A DNA stretch of 64,000 bases from Novibacillus thermophilus. GTDB lineage: Bacteria; Bacillota; Bacilli; Thermoactinomycetales; Novibacillaceae. This document shows, one piece after another, positions 19,594-30,056 of the stretch. Within the stretch, counting starts at the first letter, position 1. Every line of letters begins with the position of its first letter. Below the pieces are notes generated by a model that saw nothing but the letters and a program-made list of their open reading frames with translations, made no database searches and was not told the origin of the DNA. The position numbers were made by a program, and so were the translations under genes. The DNA is taken from contig NZ_CP019699.1 in NCBI RefSeq assembly GCF_002005165.1, positions 1,736,001 to 1,800,000 on the forward strand, given 5' to 3'.

Positions 19594-20697
19594 ATGAAAC
19601 AAGCAGTCGCTATCGCTTTTCTCATTTGTTCGCTCTGTTACTCAAATCCAGTGTTCGGCGCACATTCACAGCAGGAGGAAGTGACGATTTCCGTCCAATC
19701 GTCCCCAAGCGCGTCGTATGTGACGTCTGTTACGATCCAATCACGCCCGTTCGTCAAAGGAATCGCCGACGCCCGACAGTCGGATGGGAAAGGTGTCGGG
19801 ACCTGGGCGGCGGACGTGACGTTAACGCTAAAACGGGGTGACCACACGCTTTCATGGATCGTCGACGAAGACGGCACTCTCCTGGACCTTGAGAAGCAAA
19901 AAAGGTTACACCCCTCTCCTCCCGTGCAACGCAAACTGCAGGTCATCGCCGACCAACTGCGGATCAAACATTACGGGGACTTAACGGCTTGGCCAGAGGT
20001 GGACACAGTACTGCCGAAAAAAGCGCGCTTTCAGATTATCGACTTGGAGACAGGTTTGACGTTTCGAGTCCAGAGAAGGGCAGGGGACCAACACGCCGAC
20101 GTGCAGCCCCTTACGCGGGAAGACACCAAAACGTTTAAAAAAATTTACAACGGGAAGTGGAGCTGGAATCGGCGGGCAGTTCTGGTAAAAACAGACGACC
20201 GTGTCATCGCGGCTTCCATGAACGGCATGCCCCACGGGAGAGGGTCGCTCAGAAATGGATTTCCGGGGCATTTTTGTGTTCACTTTTATGGCAGTACGAC
20301 ACACAGATCGCAACACGTTGATCTGCTCCACCATTTGATGATTTACAAGGCGGCGGGGAGGTTGGACGACTATTTTCGACAATTGTCTCCGTTCGACCTG
20401 ATCGACGTTTTCATCGCGACATTCAACCTGCACGATCGGCATACGCTAAATATGACACTAGCCGAATTCGGAAGAAGCCACAACCGAGTGGTGGACACGT
20501 TAGACGGCATCGTCTCCATCACCAGACATGCGCCATTCGCACAAGGCCATGTCTCCGCTCAGTTTGCTGCGGACATTCCGGTGACGGTCCGCCTCTACCG
20601 CCCGGGCGGTGATGAAAGGGCCGTCTTCCGCTTTCTCGTCACCCGCGATGTGTTGGAACAGCGCTGGGAGATTAGCGACGTTCAGCGAGATCAATAG
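19594..20697 (+). CDS. Secreted protein of unknown function with an HFCxHFxGS motif
   Basis: A 367-residue protein with a cleavable signal peptide (MKQAVAIAFLICSLCYSNPVFGAHS, no lipobox). I do not recognise the family with certainty. The middle third has a highly patterned block: NGMPHGRGSLRNGFPGHFC then VHFYGSTTHRSQHVD, rich in His and a Cys, which looks like a metal site or a catalytic pocket of a cell-wall enzyme. Similar NGFxGHFCxHF blocks occur in uncharacterised exported Bacilli proteins. The first 130 residues look beta-rich. ATG 19594 is eight bases after GGAG. It has its own transcription unit between two terminators. Confidence 0.75.
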   Translation: MKQAVAIAFLICSLCYSNPVFGAHSQQEEVTISVQSSPSASYVTSVTIQSRPFVKGIADARQSDGKGVGTWAADVTLTLKRGDHTLSWIVDEDGTLLDLEKQKRLHPSPPVQRKLQVIADQLRIKHYGDLTAWPEVDTVLPKKARFQIIDLETGLTFRVQRRAGDQHADVQPLTREDTKTFKKIYNGKWSWNRRAVLVKTDDRVIAASMNGMPHGRGSLRNGFPGHFCVHFYGSTTHRSQHVDLLHHLMIYKAAGRLDDYFRQLSPFDLIDVFIATFNLHDRHTLNMTLAEFGRSHNRVVDTLDGIVSITRHAPFAQGHVSAQFAADIPVTVRLYRPGGDERAVFRFLVTRDVLEQRWEISDVQRDQ

Positions 20698-20757
20698 CCG
20701 ATGTCTCTCCCTGATACAATATGGGATCAATTGTGATAACATAGAAAGGGGGATCTT

Positions 20758-21045
20758 ATGGATAAGCGCAAGGAAAAAAATCTGTTGGAGCGCATGATGA
20801 ATCCTTTGTACCTTCCGCTGTACACAGCTGTTCCTGTTGCCGTGGTGCGACTTGTCCACACGCACTACTACGGCCCACTCCACACGGTAGATTTTGTGAC
20901 GTTCTTGTTGGCCCTTTTAGCTCTCTTTGCCACAGGGGTCCTCGGGGTAACGGCCCATGAGAAAGGCTGGAAACTGTTTGGCGGGTTGTATTTGTTTTGT
21001 GGCGTTGCCTTTTCGGTTTGTGGGATTGGGCTGATTGAACGGTAG
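20758..21045 (+). CDS. Small two-helix membrane protein, unknown
   Basis: A 95-residue protein with a charged N-terminus (MDKRKEKNLLERMMNP) and two or three hydrophobic segments separated by HTHYYGPLHTVD and TAHEKGWK. ATG 20758 follows AAAGGGGATCTT. No family is recognised. It lies 60 bases after the secreted protein, and could be cotranscribed with it. Confidence 0.6.
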   Translation: MDKRKEKNLLERMMNPLYLPLYTAVPVAVVRLVHTHYYGPLHTVDFVTFLLALLALFATGVLGVTAHEKGWKLFGGLYLFCGVAFSVCGIGLIER

Positions 21046-21161
21046 GAGACGGTGTCCGACAGCATTTATACCCCATTGTGGTGAGCATTGGAACCGTTTG
21101 CTTTTGTAAGCATTGCGCAGTTTGGCGTACGGCAACTACATTAGATGAGGAGAGGTTGTCA

Positions 21162-22277
21162 ATGGAAGGGAAACCACCATTTCGCCCGGGGTTGGAAGGG
21201 ATCGTTGCGGCTGAAACGACCATTTCTTACCTTGATGTGGAGGCGGAGGAAATCGTTGTCCGCGGGTACGACTTAATTGAGTTGGCGAGAAAGAAAAGTT
21301 ATCTCGACGTCGTCGCGCTGCTTTTAGACGGGCGTCTCCCGACGCCGGAAAGGAGACTGGCACTTCAAGCGCAGCTTCGCGAAGACAGCGACCTACCGGA
21401 AAACGTCGTATCGATCTTGAAACGGTTGCCGCCAGAAACACACGCGATGGACGCGTTGCGCACGGGAATTTCCGCCCTCGCCGGCCATGATCCTGATCTG
21501 GAAGACCGCACGGCTGAAGGCAACCGTCGTAAGGCCGTGCGCCTTTTGGCGAAAATCCCGACCATCGTCGCCAACAGTTTCCGTTTGAAAAAGGGAGAGA
21601 CACCCGTTTCCCCGCGCCGGGACTTGTCGTACAGCGCCAATTTCCTGTACATGCTTACCGGTCAAGAGCCGAGTGAAGGAGAAGTGAAGGCGTTTGACCA
21701 GTCGTTAATCGTCTACAGTGAACACGAGATGCCGAATTCGACCTTTGCCGCGCGCGTCATTGCGTCGACCCAGTCAGACTTGTACGGTGCGGTCACGGGG
21801 GCGGTCGCTTCGCTGAAGGGAACGTTGCACGGTGGAGCGAACGAAGCGGTGATGTACATGCTGTTAGAAGCGGGGTCGAAAGACAACTTGGAGCGGATCA
21901 TGTTGGATAAATTGGCGCGAAAAGAACGGATCATGGGCTTTGGACATCGCGTGTACATGAAAAAAATGGACCCGCGGGCGTTGCTGATGAAGGAAGCGTT
22001 GGCCGAACTCGCCGAAGAAAAAGGTGAACGGATGCTGTACGAGATGTGCGAGACCGGGGAACAGGTGATGCAGCGGGAGAAAGGGCTGTTTCCGAACCTT
22101 GATTATTACGCTGCTCCCGTCTACTATTTACTCGGGATTCCCATCGAAGTGTACACGCCGATTTTCCTCGCCGCACGGACGGCGGGACTGGGAGCTCACG
22201 TCATCGAACAGCATGCGAATAACCGCCTGTTCAGGCCGCGCGTTCGCTATCTGGGGCCGCGCGGTCTGACCCCTTGA
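21162..22277 (+). CDS. mmgD: Citrate / 2-methylcitrate synthase
   Basis: Condenses acetyl-CoA or propionyl-CoA with oxaloacetate. The 371-residue protein is a bacterial type II-like short citrate synthase, the length of Bacillus MmgD. Active-site segments are visible: LKGTLHGGANEAV, MGFGHRVYMKKMDPRA and the CoA/citrate-binding Arg region near the C-terminus (RLFRPRVRYLGP). ATG 21162 follows GAGGAGAGG. PrpD and PrpB genes next to it favour the 2-methylcitrate (propionate) role over the TCA role. Confidence 0.9.
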   Translation: MEGKPPFRPGLEGIVAAETTISYLDVEAEEIVVRGYDLIELARKKSYLDVVALLLDGRLPTPERRLALQAQLREDSDLPENVVSILKRLPPETHAMDALRTGISALAGHDPDLEDRTAEGNRRKAVRLLAKIPTIVANSFRLKKGETPVSPRRDLSYSANFLYMLTGQEPSEGEVKAFDQSLIVYSEHEMPNSTFAARVIASTQSDLYGAVTGAVASLKGTLHGGANEAVMYMLLEAGSKDNLERIMLDKLARKERIMGFGHRVYMKKMDPRALLMKEALAELAEEKGERMLYEMCETGEQVMQREKGLFPNLDYYAAPVYYLLGIPIEVYTPIFLAARTAGLGAHVIEQHANNRLFRPRVRYLGPRGLTP

Positions 22278-22559
22278 ATGGTCAAGGCAGCGCTTCGGTC
22301 CCGTCATCCTGAACGCAACGCTGTTTTGTCCCCGGCCTGTGATCTGATTTAGAGGGAACCGCTTTACCTACATCCATCTGCGCTGACCGGCAATTTCCCA
22401 GCGAACAGCAGGACGTGGGGTGTCGTGCTACGCCGCTCTGCTGGGTCAGCAATGGCAGGAAATATTCTCTTGGGTCGCGACATGAATCAATCGCCATCAA
22501 TGTGGCAGTGTGTCATTTCAGGATCAGCTACAAAACGTGTTAAAGGAGAGATGAACAAC

Positions 22560-23999
22560 ATGGTCAAAGGGACCGTGAACCGCCCAGAACCAGACGATCT
22601 CCTCGTCACGATCGCGGACTACGCCGTGGATGCCGTCATTGACAGTGACGAGGCGTACGATACAGCCAGGTATGACCTGATGGATACACTCGCTTCCGGT
22701 TTCCTCGCCCTGCGCTACCCGGAGTGCACCAAACATCTCGGACCGATCGTGCCGGGAACGGTCGTGCCGAACGGGGCCCGCGTACCTGGAACGTCATTCG
22801 AGTTGGACCCGGTCCACGCCGCTTTCAACATCGGTTGTCTCATTCGCTGGCTCGATTACAACGACACGTGGCTGGCAGCCGAGTGGGGGCACCCTTCGGA
22901 CAACCTCGGCGGCATTCTGGCCACTGCCGACTATTTAAGCCGCCAGCGGGTTTCCCTGGGAAAAGAACCGCTCACAGTGCGCGATGTGTTGACGGCGATG
23001 ATTAAAGCGCACGAAATTCAAGGGGTATTGGCGCTGGACAACAGTTTAAACCGGGTCGGGATCGACCATGTGCTGTTCGTGAAAGTGGCGTCAACGGCTG
23101 TTGTCACGGCCATGTTGGGCGGAACGAAGGAAGAGGTCGTCAACGCCCTGTCCAACGCGTGGATCGACAATGCCAGTTTGCGGACGTATCGACACTTCCC
23201 GAACACCGGCTCGCGAAAGTCGTGGGCGGCGGGAGACGCGACGAGCCGCGCCGTGCGTTTAGCCCTCATGGCGGTAAAGGGGGAAATGGGGTACCCGACG
23301 GCGTTATCAGCTGAAACGTGGGGATTTCAGGACGTGTTGTTTAACGGGAAACCGCTGACGTTGGCCCGTCCCCTCGCCTCTTACGTCATGGAGAACGTGC
23401 TGTTCAAAATCTCGTTCCCGGCTGAATTCCACGGACAGACGGCTGTGGAGTGTGCGATCCAGTTACACGATGACGTGAAGGACCGCCTCGACGAGATTGA
23501 GAAAATCACCCTGACGACTCACGAATCGGCCATTCGCATCATTGACAAGAAGGGACCGCTCCACAATCCGGCCGACCGGGACCACTGTTTGCAGTACATG
23601 GTCGCCATCGGCCTCATTTACGGCGAATTGACGGCGGATCACTACGAAGACGAAACTGCACAAGATCCGCGCATTGACCGTTTGCGGGAGAAAATGGTGG
23701 TCATGGAAGACAAACAGTACAGCGCCGATTACCTCGATCCGGATAAACGCTCCATCGCTAACGCTGTACAGGTGCACTTTAGAGATGGAACTGCGACGGA
23801 GAAAGTGGCCATAGAATATCCCCTCGGCCACCGGGCCCGGCGGAAGGAAGCGATTCCCAAACTGGTCGAGAAGTTTGAGAACAGTCTGGCCACGCGCTTT
23901 CCGGAAAAACAGTCAAAAGCCATTCTCGATTTGTTTTTGGACCGGGAGAAGCTGGAAAAAACGCCCGTTCATGAGATGATGGAGCTGATGGTGATTTAA
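22560..23999 (+). CDS. prpD: 2-methylcitrate dehydratase PrpD
   Basis: Second step of the methylcitrate cycle, dehydrating 2-methylcitrate. The 479-residue protein belongs to the MmgE/PrpD family: [44 protein letters not shown], and [16 protein letters not shown]. The ATG at 22560 is nine to eleven bases behind AAAGGAGAG; an ATG at 22551 is in frame but almost touches the ribosome site. A 282-base region with no recognised feature separates it from mmgD. Confidence 0.93.
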   Translation: MVKGTVNRPEPDDLLVTIADYAVDAVIDSDEAYDTARYDLMDTLASGFLALRYPECTKHLGPIVPGTVVPNGARVPGTSFELDPVHAAFNIGCLIRWLDYNDTWLAAEWGHPSDNLGGILATADYLSRQRVSLGKEPLTVRDVLTAMIKAHEIQGVLALDNSLNRVGIDHVLFVKVASTAVVTAMLGGTKEEVVNALSNAWIDNASLRTYRHFPNTGSRKSWAAGDATSRAVRLALMAVKGEMGYPTALSAETWGFQDVLFNGKPLTLARPLASYVMENVLFKISFPAEFHGQTAVECAIQLHDDVKDRLDEIEKITLTTHESAIRIIDKKGPLHNPADRDHCLQYMVAIGLIYGELTADHYEDETAQDPRIDRLREKMVVMEDKQYSADYLDPDKRSIANAVQVHFRDGTATEKVAIEYPLGHRARRKEAIPKLVEKFENSLATRFPEKQSKAILDLFLDREKLEKTPVHEMMELMVI

Positions 24000-24050
24000 G
24001 GCTTGTTGTATATCCGCTACGTGTGAATTTACGTCAGGAGGGATCGTCAT

Positions 24051-24965
24051 TTGTCTTGGCTAGTTGAAAAGGAACGCTCGCAACAAGACTTAGCTGAGCA
24101 GTTTCGCCGCTTCATGACGGCTCCGGACATTTTGAAATTACCCGGCGCCCACGACGGGATGGCGGCGAGAATCGCAAAACGTGTCGGATTTGAGGCGCTG
24201 TACCTTTCCGGGGCGGCGTATACGGCCAGTCGCGGTTTGCCCGATCTCGGCATCGTGCATTCAGAGGAGGTGGCCCAACGGGCGCGGGACATCGTTCGGG
24301 CGACGGATCTTCCCCTATTAGTCGATGTTGACACCGGCTTCGGCGGCATTTTAAATGTGGCCCGTACGGCAAAAGAAATGGTGGAGGCGAAAGTCGCCGC
24401 CATCCAGATCGAGGACCAGGAACTGCCGAAAAAGTGCGGCCACTTAAGCGGCAAAAAGCTCGTCACCGTCGACGAAATGGTACAAAAAATCCGCATGGTA
24501 AAAGAAGTTGCGCCGACCTTGATCGTCGTGGCGCGAACAGACGCAAAAGGAGTGGATGGCATTGAAGCGGCCATTGAGCGGGCCAAGCAGTACGCCGCTG
24601 CCGGGGCGGACGCCATATTTCCCGAGGCTTTGACGGATGAAGCAGAGTTCCGGCAAGTGGGGGAAGCCGTCCACGTACCGCTGTTGGCGAATATGACGGA
24701 ATTTGGGAAAACGCCTTACTACACCGCCGAACAGTTCGCCGAGTGGGGGTACAGCATGGTCATTTACCCCGTCACGTCATTGCGCGTCGCGGCAAAAGCG
24801 TACGAGCGGGTGTTCTCGCAAATTGCGGAGAAAGGGACCCAAGCAGGTTCCCTCGACGATATGCAGACGCGTGAAGAACTGTACGAAACGATTCGCTACT
24901 TTGATTACGAAGAGCTGGACGGCAAAATCGCCAAATCGGTTTTGCCGAAGATCGGGGAAGAGTAG
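24051..24965 (+). CDS. prpB: 2-methylisocitrate lyase PrpB
   Basis: Cleaves 2-methylisocitrate to pyruvate and succinate, the last step of the methylcitrate cycle. The 304-residue protein has the isocitrate lyase superfamily signature KKCGHLSGK with catalytic Cys129, and the metal-binding VDVDTGFGG and QIEDQ strands. It starts with TTG 24051 behind AGGAGGGATCGTCAT. With mmgD and prpD it gives a propionyl-CoA detoxification unit; no prpE or methylaconitate isomerase gene is in the window. Confidence 0.93.
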   Translation: MSWLVEKERSQQDLAEQFRRFMTAPDILKLPGAHDGMAARIAKRVGFEALYLSGAAYTASRGLPDLGIVHSEEVAQRARDIVRATDLPLLVDVDTGFGGILNVARTAKEMVEAKVAAIQIEDQELPKKCGHLSGKKLVTVDEMVQKIRMVKEVAPTLIVVARTDAKGVDGIEAAIERAKQYAAAGADAIFPEALTDEAEFRQVGEAVHVPLLANMTEFGKTPYYTAEQFAEWGYSMVIYPVTSLRVAAKAYERVFSQIAEKGTQAGSLDDMQTREELYETIRYFDYEELDGKIAKSVLPKIGEE

Positions 24966-25075
24966 ACGCGCTCAAGCCGCTGGGGTGCGGCACAGGCGAA
25001 AAGATAAAAAATGATAGTGAGCACCGAGTGACAGGGCACTGGAGGTCCAGGAAAGTGGCCACTGTTCATTCCGCT

Positions 25076-25098
25076 AACCGGGTGTACCCCGGGTTTTT
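25076..25098 (+). terminator. Terminator after prpB
   Basis: CCGGGT pairs with ACCC-CGG (one bulged C) and runs into seven T residues. Confidence 0.75.
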
Positions 25099-25103
25099 TT
25101 GTG

Positions 25104-25133
25104 TTGACAGCAGGGCGATTGCCCCGATATAGT
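25104..25133 (+). promoter_or_regulatory. Promoter of the marR-MMPL unit
   Basis: TTGACA (25104-25109), 18 bases, TATAGT (25128-25133). It is the best sigma-A match in this part of the window. Confidence 0.75.
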
Positions 25134-25147
25134 TATGATGTTGAATT

Positions 25148-25162
25148 GTTCAACTGTTGAAC
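25148..25162 (+). promoter_or_regulatory. Palindromic operator, probably for the MarR-type regulator
   Basis: GTTCAA-CTG-TTGAAC is a perfect six-base dyad beginning about 15 bases downstream of the -10 box and 49 bases before the marR start, the usual place for autoregulation by MarR proteins. Confidence 0.65.
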
Positions 25163-25210
25163 TACTTGGCGAATATGGCGTTCAGCATGTAAGTTTTACG
25201 GAGTGAGGGT

Positions 25211-25651
25211 ATGGACAAGAGAGAGTTGCAAGATTTGATCGACCGCTTCGACGAGTTTGCGTTTACAGTTGCGAGAAAAATTGTCGCCGTCACGAAAGAA
25301 CAGATTGGCGGCGGTTTGACGTCTGATCAGCATTTGACGATGCGCTACATCAAAAAATACGGCCCGTGTACGTCATCCCAGTTGGCAGACGTGTTTTATG
25401 TGAACAAAAGTGCCATCACGGCGATTATCAACCGCCTCAGCGACAAAGGGTATATTGAGCGCGTTCCGGACACGCGAGACCGGCGCGTCATTCATTTACA
25501 ACTGACAGATCGGGGACGGGAAGTGGTGACTGAAGGAGAAGAAAGGGTGAGGAAGATCGTTGGCCTGTACTTAAGTCGATTAGAAGAAAATGAGATCGCC
25601 ACCTTCCTCCGCACGTTCGAAAAACTGGCGAACATCGTCAAACACAGTTAA
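25211..25651 (+). CDS. MarR family transcriptional regulator
   Basis: A 146-residue winged-helix repressor. The HTH (TSSQLADVFYVNKSAITAII) is followed by the wing GYIERVPDTRDRRVIHLQLTDRGRE, the diagnostic DxR segment of the MarR family. ATG 25211 follows GGAGTGAGGGT. A dyad lies in its promoter and a transporter gene of the MMPL type follows after 190 bases, so it probably controls an efflux function in response to a small ligand. Confidence 0.9.
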   Translation: MDKRELQDLIDRFDEFAFTVARKIVAVTKEQIGGGLTSDQHLTMRYIKKYGPCTSSQLADVFYVNKSAITAIINRLSDKGYIERVPDTRDRRVIHLQLTDRGREVVTEGEERVRKIVGLYLSRLEENEIATFLRTFEKLANIVKHS

Positions 25652-25843
25652 CCGGAACATCGACATTGTCGGAGGAGGAGAGGGAACGGTAGCTGAAGGG
25701 GCGAACGCCGACATTGCAAGTTGTGTCGACCATCAAGGATGACCTAAAGCTAAGGCAAACAGCATACGACGAGGATGAACGCAGGCGAATGCGTTGCCGA
25801 TGTCAGGATGAACCGAGTCGCAAGGGAGTGGAGAAAAGGCGAA

Positions 25844-28800
25844 ATGCGCTTCGTGTTGAAAAATAGATGGGTGTTGATGGCGGTATGGGTTGTAGGGATT
25901 GTACTACTCGTGTGGACGGCGCCGAATTTGGGAGAACTGGTGCGGGAAAAAGGCCAGATCAGCGTGCCGGACGGGTACCCTTCCACTGTGGCCGAGGACA
26001 TTCTCGCTGAAGCAGATCCGGACGGAAAAGGGTCGGCGTCACAGGTCGCCCTCGTCTTTCACGACCCAGACGGACTCGATGATGCGGAGATGGCTGCCAT
26101 CGAAAAAGCAGTCGAACAACTGGAAGAGAACAAGGAATCACTCGGGATTGACTCCGTCACGACACACTTCGATGAAAAAGAGTTGGAGGACCAGCTTGTC
26201 TCCAAAGACGGGAAGACGGTGTTAACCGCACTGGATGTGACGGTGGGGGACCGCGACCCGCAAGAAGTGCGCGAGTCCCTATCCGCGGAAATGGAAGGCA
26301 CACCCGTTGCCCACTACTTGACGAGCAGTTGGATGATTGCAGAAGATGTGGTCAAAAGTTCAGAAGAGGGGCTGAAACGGACGGAAGCGATCACAGTCGT
26401 CTTTATTTTGCTCGTGTTAATTGTCGTATTCCGGTCGCTGATTGCGCCGTTTATTCCACTGGTGGCCGTCGGCGTGAGCTACATCACGTCCCAGTCGATC
26501 GTCGCCTTTCTCGTCGAATGGGTCAACTTTCCCCTGTCGACGTTTACTCAAATCTTTTTAGTTGCCGTGCTGTTCGGAATCGGTACTGACTACTGCATCC
26601 TGTTGTTGAGCCGCTTTAAAGAGGAGCTCGCGCACCAGGAAGAGTTGTTTCCGGCCATTGCTGAGACGTACCGCACGGCGGGAAAAACGGTTTTCTACAG
26701 CGGGCTGGCTGTGCTGGCCGGGTTTGCGGCCATCGGTTTGTCTACGTTTAACTTGTACCAGTCGGCATCTGCTGTGGCGATCGGTGTCGCCGTTTTGCTG
26801 CTGGCTCTGATGACGGTCGTCCCGTTCTTCATGGCGGTGCTCGGGAAAAGGCTGTTCTGGCCGTCGAGGAAAGCGATCGAGCACAGAGACAGCAAGCTGT
26901 GGGATCGGGCCGGTCAGTTTTCCCTGGCCCGCCCCTGGTCACCTTGCTGATCGTGGCCGCTATTGTCATCCCGTTTATCGTCACGTACGACGGAGACTTG
27001 TCGTACAATTCGTTGGACGAGATCGGTGACGGTTACGATTCTGTCAAGGCGTTCAACATCATTGCTGACAGCTTTGGACCTGGAGAGTCCCTTCCGGCGA
27101 AAGTCGTCATCCAAAACGGCGAACGGCTCGATTCGTCTGACGGTTTGGCTGCCATTGAGCAAGTGAGCCGAGAAGTAGAGAAAATCGACGGCGTCAAAAG
27201 TGTCCGCAGCGCGACCCGCCCCGTCGGAGACGAACTGGAAGAGTTACAGGTGGCCAACCAGGCCGATACTTTGGGTGAAGGGCTCGGCGAAGGAAACAGA
27301 GGACTGGGGCAAATACGGGACGGACTGCAAGAAGCGAGCACGTCCCTGTCCCATTCTGCCCCTGAGATCCAGCAGGCGGCGGACGGGGTCGGCGAACTCA
27401 TTGCGGCGACAGACGAGTTGAAGTCCGGCGTCTCTCAGTTGGGAGAGGGGCTTGAACAGCTTGAACGAGGACTGCGCGACGGTTCGATGGGGGCCGGCGA
27501 ACTGAAAAAGGGCTTGCAGCAAGCGAAAGACAGTGCGCAACAGTTGGCTGACGGCAGCCGGGAACTGCTGGACGGGTACCGCACTGCCGAAAAAGGGTTG
27601 GAGGGCATTTTGGAACAATACCGGGAGATTGAAGAACAACTCCCCCTCATGTCGGCTTCTCTGAACGGGGTTATTCAAAACCTGGAACGTCTTGCCGCGC
27701 GTTACCCTGAGCTACAAGGAGAGGGGGACTTTTTATCTGCTCTCGGAACGGTGAAAGGGTTGCAACAGGGCATCGGTGAACTGGAGGGCGGCATCAAAGA
27801 ACTGAATGACCATCTGTCTCAAGTGCGAGGGGGATTGAAAGAAGCGAACGCCGCCTTATCACAAGTGTCCGGCGGCCAACGGGCGTTGAGCGGAGGATTG
27901 GACGAACTCGTCCAGGGCATTGCCGAACTGCAGGCAGGCATTGAACAGGCTGCCGACGGGCAGCGGGAGATTAACAGGGAACTTCCCGCCATGTCGTCTG
28001 GACTGGAGCAGATGATCGGCGGGCAGCGGGAATTGCAAGCCGGTTTTGAGGAGTTGGACAGCCAACTGGCGGCACTGACGAGGGGACTCGATCAAAGTGC
28101 CGAGGGGTTAAACGACATTTCCGACGGGCTGAGGTCAGCTCAAGCGTACTTGGGTGATTTGTCGAACACAGCCGAGAGCGATCTCTCTGGCTGGTTTATC
28201 CCCGATGACGTTCTGGAAAACGATGAATTCCAACAAGTGTTTGACGTGTACATGTCACCGGACCGCAAAGTGACGACCCTCGATGTCGTCTTGAACGCAA
28301 ACCCGTACTCGACCCAGGCGATGGATAAGGTTAACGAGATTGAGGAGGCGGTCCAACGGGCGACACGCGGGACGGAACTGGAAAATGCGACGGTCGCCGT
28401 GAGCGGTGTGTCCAGCATGAACAACGATTTGAGCGCCATTTCAGATCAGGACTACACGCGCACCGCCGTCTTAATGCTGCTCAGTATCGCCGTCATCCTC
28501 ATCGTGCTGCTGCGCTCGGTCGTCATGCCCGTTTACTTGATCGCGTCCCTCATGCTCACGTACTACACGGCAATGGGCATAGCAGAATTCGTGTTTGTGG
28601 ACCTCATCGGTTACCCGGGCTTAAGTTGGGCGGTGCCGTTTTTCGGCTTCGTCATTTTAATCGCCCTCGGTGTCGACTACAGCATCTTTCTCATGCACCG
28701 TTTCAACGAGTACAAAGATTGGGACGTGCGGGAAGGGATACGCATGGCGATGCGCAAAATGGGCACGGTCATTATTTCCGCCGTCATTATTTTGGGGGGC

Positions 28801-28959
28801 ACGTTTGCCGCCATGTTGCCGTCAGGGGTGTTGTCCATTCTCCAAATCGCCACCGTGACGATATCGGGACTCATGCTTTACGCCTGTCTCGTGTTGCCGC
28901 TGTTCGTTCCAGTCATGGTGCGGACGTTCGGGAAAGCCAACTGGTGGCCGTTCGGCTGA
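25844..28959 (+). pseudogene. MMPL/RND family transporter (YdgH-like), frameshifted
   Basis: Large exporter of the MMPL type, about 1,040 residues if restored. The first part (MRFVLKNRWVLMAVWVV, then TMs 2-6 with FGIGTDYCILLLSRFKEE) runs to about 26930, where the frame ends SLARPWSPC. The natural continuation PLVTLLIVAAIVIPF lies in the next frame, which goes on to 28959 with a long coiled-coil periplasm-like insert (repeats of LxxGLxxL/ELxxGI, about 27270-28170) and a second membrane block with LGVDYSIFLMHRFNEYKD. One C more in the CCCC run at about 26930-26933 restores the reading frame. The ATG at 25844 follows GGAGAAAAGG. Conservation on both sides of the break argues for a recent mutation or a sequencing error. 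Confidence 0.88.
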
Positions 28960-29102
28960 AGTCCACAGCAATAGAAGGGCGACAGATAACGGAGTGTGGA
29001 ACAGCTTTTACCTTTGTGTGATGTCGAAAGTGCTCCCAATGTGAATTGCTTGGAAAAAGGACGGGCGTGGGCGCATACCTTTGCATTAGGGGGGATAAGC
29101 CC

Positions 29103-29876
29103 ATGCCACGTCTTGTTTTGCGACGAAGGCGTTTGCTTCCCAGGTGGAAGCGGCGTTTCATCTTTTGGACGGCCCTGTCTTTTGCCGTCGTGTTCACGGC
29201 GTACGTCGCGTTAGTGATCGTAGAACGGAATGTCGAGCCTGTCTTAAGGACACTGGTTGAGACGCGTGTCAAACAAGTCGCGGCCGAAGCTGTCCGCGAA
29301 GCGTTAAGGGAACAGCTTGTGTCTCGGCAGGCGTTTGAAGACGTCATCCGCTTTGTCAAAGACCGTGAGGGAAACGTTCAAAGCGTCGTCATCGACCAGT
29401 CCAAACAGATGCAGCTGCACGAAGAGGCCCTTTCGCAAATACAAGCCTATTTGACCGATCATCTGTACCACTACATGCAGGAACAAGGTCTCGACAAAGT
29501 GAACATCACCCTCGGACAGATGTTCAATAGCCGCTTGTTTGCTGACAGAGGGCCGAGCATTCCCGTGAGCATCATTCCAAAAGGAGCCGTGAACATCGAG
29601 GTGGAACCGTCGATTGAGTCAGCGGGAATTAACAATGTTCTCGTCAAGCTGATGATGCACATTCGGCTGGATGTGAATGTCATTGTCCCTTTTCCGTCCG
29701 ACACAGTGAGCGTCAACACGCGCTACCCTTTGGCGACGGCAGTCGTCATCGGCGATACGCCGCAATGGTACTGGAACACGACGGGTCACGTGACGGATCA
29801 GCCCGTCATCCCGGGGATCACACCGGAAGGGACACGGGGCGAGCCTTCGGTGCCAATAGAGGGTAACGAGAGGTAA
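29103..29876 (+). CDS. yunB: Sporulation protein YunB
   Basis: A 257-residue protein with one N-terminal membrane anchor (FIFWTALSFAVVFTAYVALV), then an extracytoplasmic domain with the YunB-type VNITLGQMFNSRLFADRGPSIPV segment. In Bacillus subtilis YunB is made in the mother cell and affects sporulation; its biochemistry is unknown. ATG 29103 follows GGGGGGATAAG. Position close to lytH fits the known yun neighbourhood. Confidence 0.88.
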   Translation: MPRLVLRRRRLLPRWKRRFIFWTALSFAVVFTAYVALVIVERNVEPVLRTLVETRVKQVAAEAVREALREQLVSRQAFEDVIRFVKDREGNVQSVVIDQSKQMQLHEEALSQIQAYLTDHLYHYMQEQGLDKVNITLGQMFNSRLFADRGPSIPVSIIPKGAVNIEVEPSIESAGINNVLVKLMMHIRLDVNVIVPFPSDTVSVNTRYPLATAVVIGDTPQWYWNTTGHVTDQPVIPGITPEGTRGEPSVPIEGNER

Positions 29877-29891
29877 TGGTATGCTGTGTGG

Positions 29892-29919
29892 TAGACTTTT
29901 ATAAGCAGAATGATATAAT
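29892..29919 (+). promoter_or_regulatory. Promoter of the sodium symporter operon
   Basis: TAGACT (29892-29897), 16 bases, TATAAT (29914-29919). The leader to the ATG at 30057 is about 130 bases and has an extra ribosome-like AAAAGGAGGG at 29972 that is not followed by a usable frame. Confidence 0.5.
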
Positions 29920-30056
29920 TGTTTTAAATAAATGGAAAAGATAGAAATACTTCCAAAATAAACTATTTGTGAAAAGGAGGGTGTTTTGTTAAGATAGTAG
30001 CGGTTCGATACGAATTTTCCGTTTAAAACAGATTACAAGGGAGGAGAGAAGATAAG

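Noticed and set aside
24966-25075. Possible T-box-like leader before marR
   Set aside because: No specifier loop or T-box AGGGTGGNACCGCG core could be found; the hairpin is a plain terminator for prpB.
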